From the IMG/VR virus record IMGVR_UViG_3300030103_004013, positions 1 to 35,744 of that record: a stretch of 35,744 nucleotides of DNA. One strand, 5' to 3'. Shown here piece by piece: positions 34,222 to 35,744 of the stretch. How positions within the stretch are numbered: the first letter of the stretch is position 1; each line of letters opens with the position of its first letter. The notes beneath the pieces were generated by a model. It had not been told where the DNA came from. It worked only from the letters and a program-made list of their open reading frames with translations, and ran no database searches. The DNA comes from a virus. A program made the position numbers and the translations under genes.

Positions 34222-35744
34222 TCACCTCGCAGTCACAGGGCTCGTCCCGTCCCCAACGAATGGATGTTCTGCCCATGCCCAATACAGATAATCATAACTA
34301 CCATTATAATTTGAATTAGTTCCTCTGCATTTAAAACCATTAGATAAAAAATCTAAATCGTTTCCAGATGTAGTTTCAGCTTGGCTCAAATCTGTATAAA
34401 GAACATTATCACATGGGTTAATTACACTTCTTTTATTATCCCAAATTATCCAATTGTTACCTATGGTATAACCTTTAATCATAACAAAAGCTGGTTTAAA
34501 TCCTGTATAAATAAATGGACCATCTGCATTATTGTTTCCACTGAACCTTCCAAACTTACTAAAGCCATCTACTCCATGCCAACAATATGCAATGTAATTA
34601 TTACTACTTTCATTTACTTCATAACCAGTTCCACCAACAATAATAGCTGAAGATGTAGGGTTACCCCACATAGATGCACTACCATACCCATCATCACTAT
34701 TTAATTTTTGATATGTTGTAATGTTTCCAAAACCAGTATGCCAACATCTCCAGTTAGTTGAGTTTCCTTTATCTTTAATCCATATAACTTCTGGTGCAGC
34801 AGATAAACCATGTCCAATTGAACCTGAACTACCAGTTCCAGTATATTCTAATATTGAAAATCCAGCAGTTGTATTAGCTTGAACAGTTGAGGTAATTGAA
34901 CCAGTTGTATTTGAGCTAGTGCTTCCTGAATTCACTACCCAGTTCCAACCTACATAACTTTGACCTTCTGTATTTAAATTAGCAAAATCTTCAACTGAAT
35001 ATCCACCAGCTAAAAATTTTTGTATCATATCTGGTTGAGTTAGTGTCCCATTAGTTAAATTAGGTTGTAATTGTGAATCTCCACCTCTTGAACTGTCTAT
35101 AAGCAAATGATTGTAAGTTGTATCTCTGCCTTTAATCCAAGCCATACCAGTTATACCTTTAGCTGTCGAAGGCAAGTTGTCTTGATTTAACCCAACAAAA
35201 CCAGTTGGTGGGGTGTAGGTAAAAGATTTTTGACCATGATTAAATGTTCCAGTTTGTGCTCCTAAAGCAGTGCCATAAACTGATAGGTAAAAACGATAGA
35301 AAGTTTCATTTGATAAATGTACAAAAAAACCAGTGCCATTAGCTGGGTTTCCAGAATTATACCAAGTATTGTTTTTACCAATCCAAACCTTGCCTTCTTT
35401 AAAAGCTATTTGCATAACATCACTTGTTGCAAAACCAGGACTTAAACTAGCATTAGTTCCTGTACCACTATCGACACCATTTACTTCTCTTACTATATAA
35501 CTATCTTCTGTTGTTAAAATATTATTACCCACTCCAAGTAATAAATTTGAACTGTTTTGTCTTACATAATCTGCTCTTACATCAACCACACCTAAAGCAT
35601 ATCCATTACCAGCAGCAGCTTGAACACTATCACAAGTAATCTCACAATAATATCCAGTTGATGATTTTGGGTCTAATCGTAAAGTTGACCGACCACTACC
35701 ATATTTACCATCATTAGTATTTTTCGAAATTTTTAAATTACCTT
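34222..35744 (-). CDS. Tail fibre / SPRY-domain receptor-binding protein, 5' end cut (506 aa visible)
   Basis: The frame stays open to the window edge, so the real start lies beyond 35744; the GTG at 35589 is internal. The first visible residues (ISKNTNDGKYGSGRS, RLDPKSSTGYYCEITCD, GYALGVVDVRADYVRQ) form part of a SPRY domain. Later segments (AYCWHGVDGFSKFGRFSGN, GPFIYTGFKPAFVMIKGYT) belong to a repeat-type domain common in marine phage tail proteins. Probable adhesin. It ends in WAWAEHPFVGDGTSPVTAR, and the next gene begins one base later. Confidence 0.75.
   Translation of the reverse strand, partial: GNLKISKNTNDGKYGSGRSTLRLDPKSSTGYYCEITCDSVQAAAGNGYALGVVDVRADYVRQNSSNLLLGVGNNILTTEDSYIVREVNGVDSGTGTNASLSPGFATSDVMQIAFKEGKVWIGKNNTWYNSGNPANGTGFFVHLSNETFYRFYLSVYGTALGAQTGTFNHGQKSFTYTPPTGFVGLNQDNLPSTAKGITGMAWIKGRDTTYNHLLIDSSRGGDSQLQPNLTNGTLTQPDMIQKFLAGGYSVEDFANLNTEGQSYVGWNWVVNSGSTSSNTTGSITSTVQANTTAGFSILEYTGTGSSGSIGHGLSAAPEVIWIKDKGNSTNWRCWHTGFGNITTYQKLNSDDGYGSASMWGNPTSSAIIVGGTGYEVNESSNNYIAYCWHGVDGFSKFGRFSGNNNADGPFIYTGFKPAFVMIKGYTIGNNWIIWDNKRSVINPCDNVLYTDLSQAETTSGNDLDFLSNGFKCRGTNSNYNGSYDYLYWAWAEHPFVGDGTSPVTAR

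Noticed and set aside
35587-35589. GTG start of the tail protein
   Set aside because: The frame continues open to the window edge and its upstream part completes a SPRY domain, so the gene is truncated by the window.

Overview
The window is part of the genome of a tailed bacteriophage with very AT-rich DNA. It is most likely an uncultured marine phage of the pelagiphage / HMO-2011-like kind with a short tail. Three things support this: the set of conserved marine-phage virion proteins, the replication gene order (family A polymerase, UvrD-like helicase, archaeo-eukaryotic primase, SSB-like protein, SNF2 helicase, PD-(D/E)XK exonuclease), and dense packing with many genes overlapping by 1-8 bases. 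An alphaproteobacterial host such as a SAR11/SAR116-type cell is an inference from base composition and from a CHCC zinc-finger protein of the alphaproteobacterial/mitochondrial type. The right edge cuts a tail gene. Large terminase, portal, capsid, endolysin and integrase are not seen.

Layout. 1-7.7 kb is an accessory/early region with genes on both strands: very small genes, back-to-back promoters, terminator-like hairpins and short repeats. A + strand cassette of twelve small, mostly acidic proteins (4093-6585) is fired from one promoter and looks like an early host-takeover locus. The small terminase subunit (6591-7103, -) sits alone behind a repeat-rich non-coding stretch. 7.7-10.5 kb is a minus-strand cluster of small proteins, including an HNH nuclease, a CHCC zinc finger, a free-standing DnaJ-type zinc finger, three proteins with hydrophobic N-termini and a ribbon-helix-helix-like regulator. 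10.7-20.7 kb is DNA replication and recombination. 20.8-35.7 kb is the virion module read on the minus strand: tail protein (partial), a large beta-rich structural protein, small conserved virion-associated proteins, two glycosyltransferases, internal/ejection proteins, membrane proteins and a lysine-rich repeat protein.

I found sixteen short genes of under 60 codons that standard length cut-offs miss: 180-212, 212-349, 1845-1985, 2726-2878, 3501-3566, 3563-3742, 4308-4442, 6217-6264, 6517-6585, 8973-9128, 9121-9240, 9233-9388, 10580-10723, 12563-12661, 31719-31886 and 32166-32300. Several other starts are moved to a start codon with a Shine-Dalgarno (SD) site.

The most unusual observation is an identical arrangement of hairpin, seven T, three bases and ATG before three separate + strand genes (starts at 1205, 1452, 7461). 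Two of the hairpins keep pairing despite different stem sequences. Other highlights are three divergent promoter pairs, a seven-copy TTCCTA array upstream of the small terminase gene, and an ATGATT repeat that recurs between genes and is translated in frame inside a nuclease.
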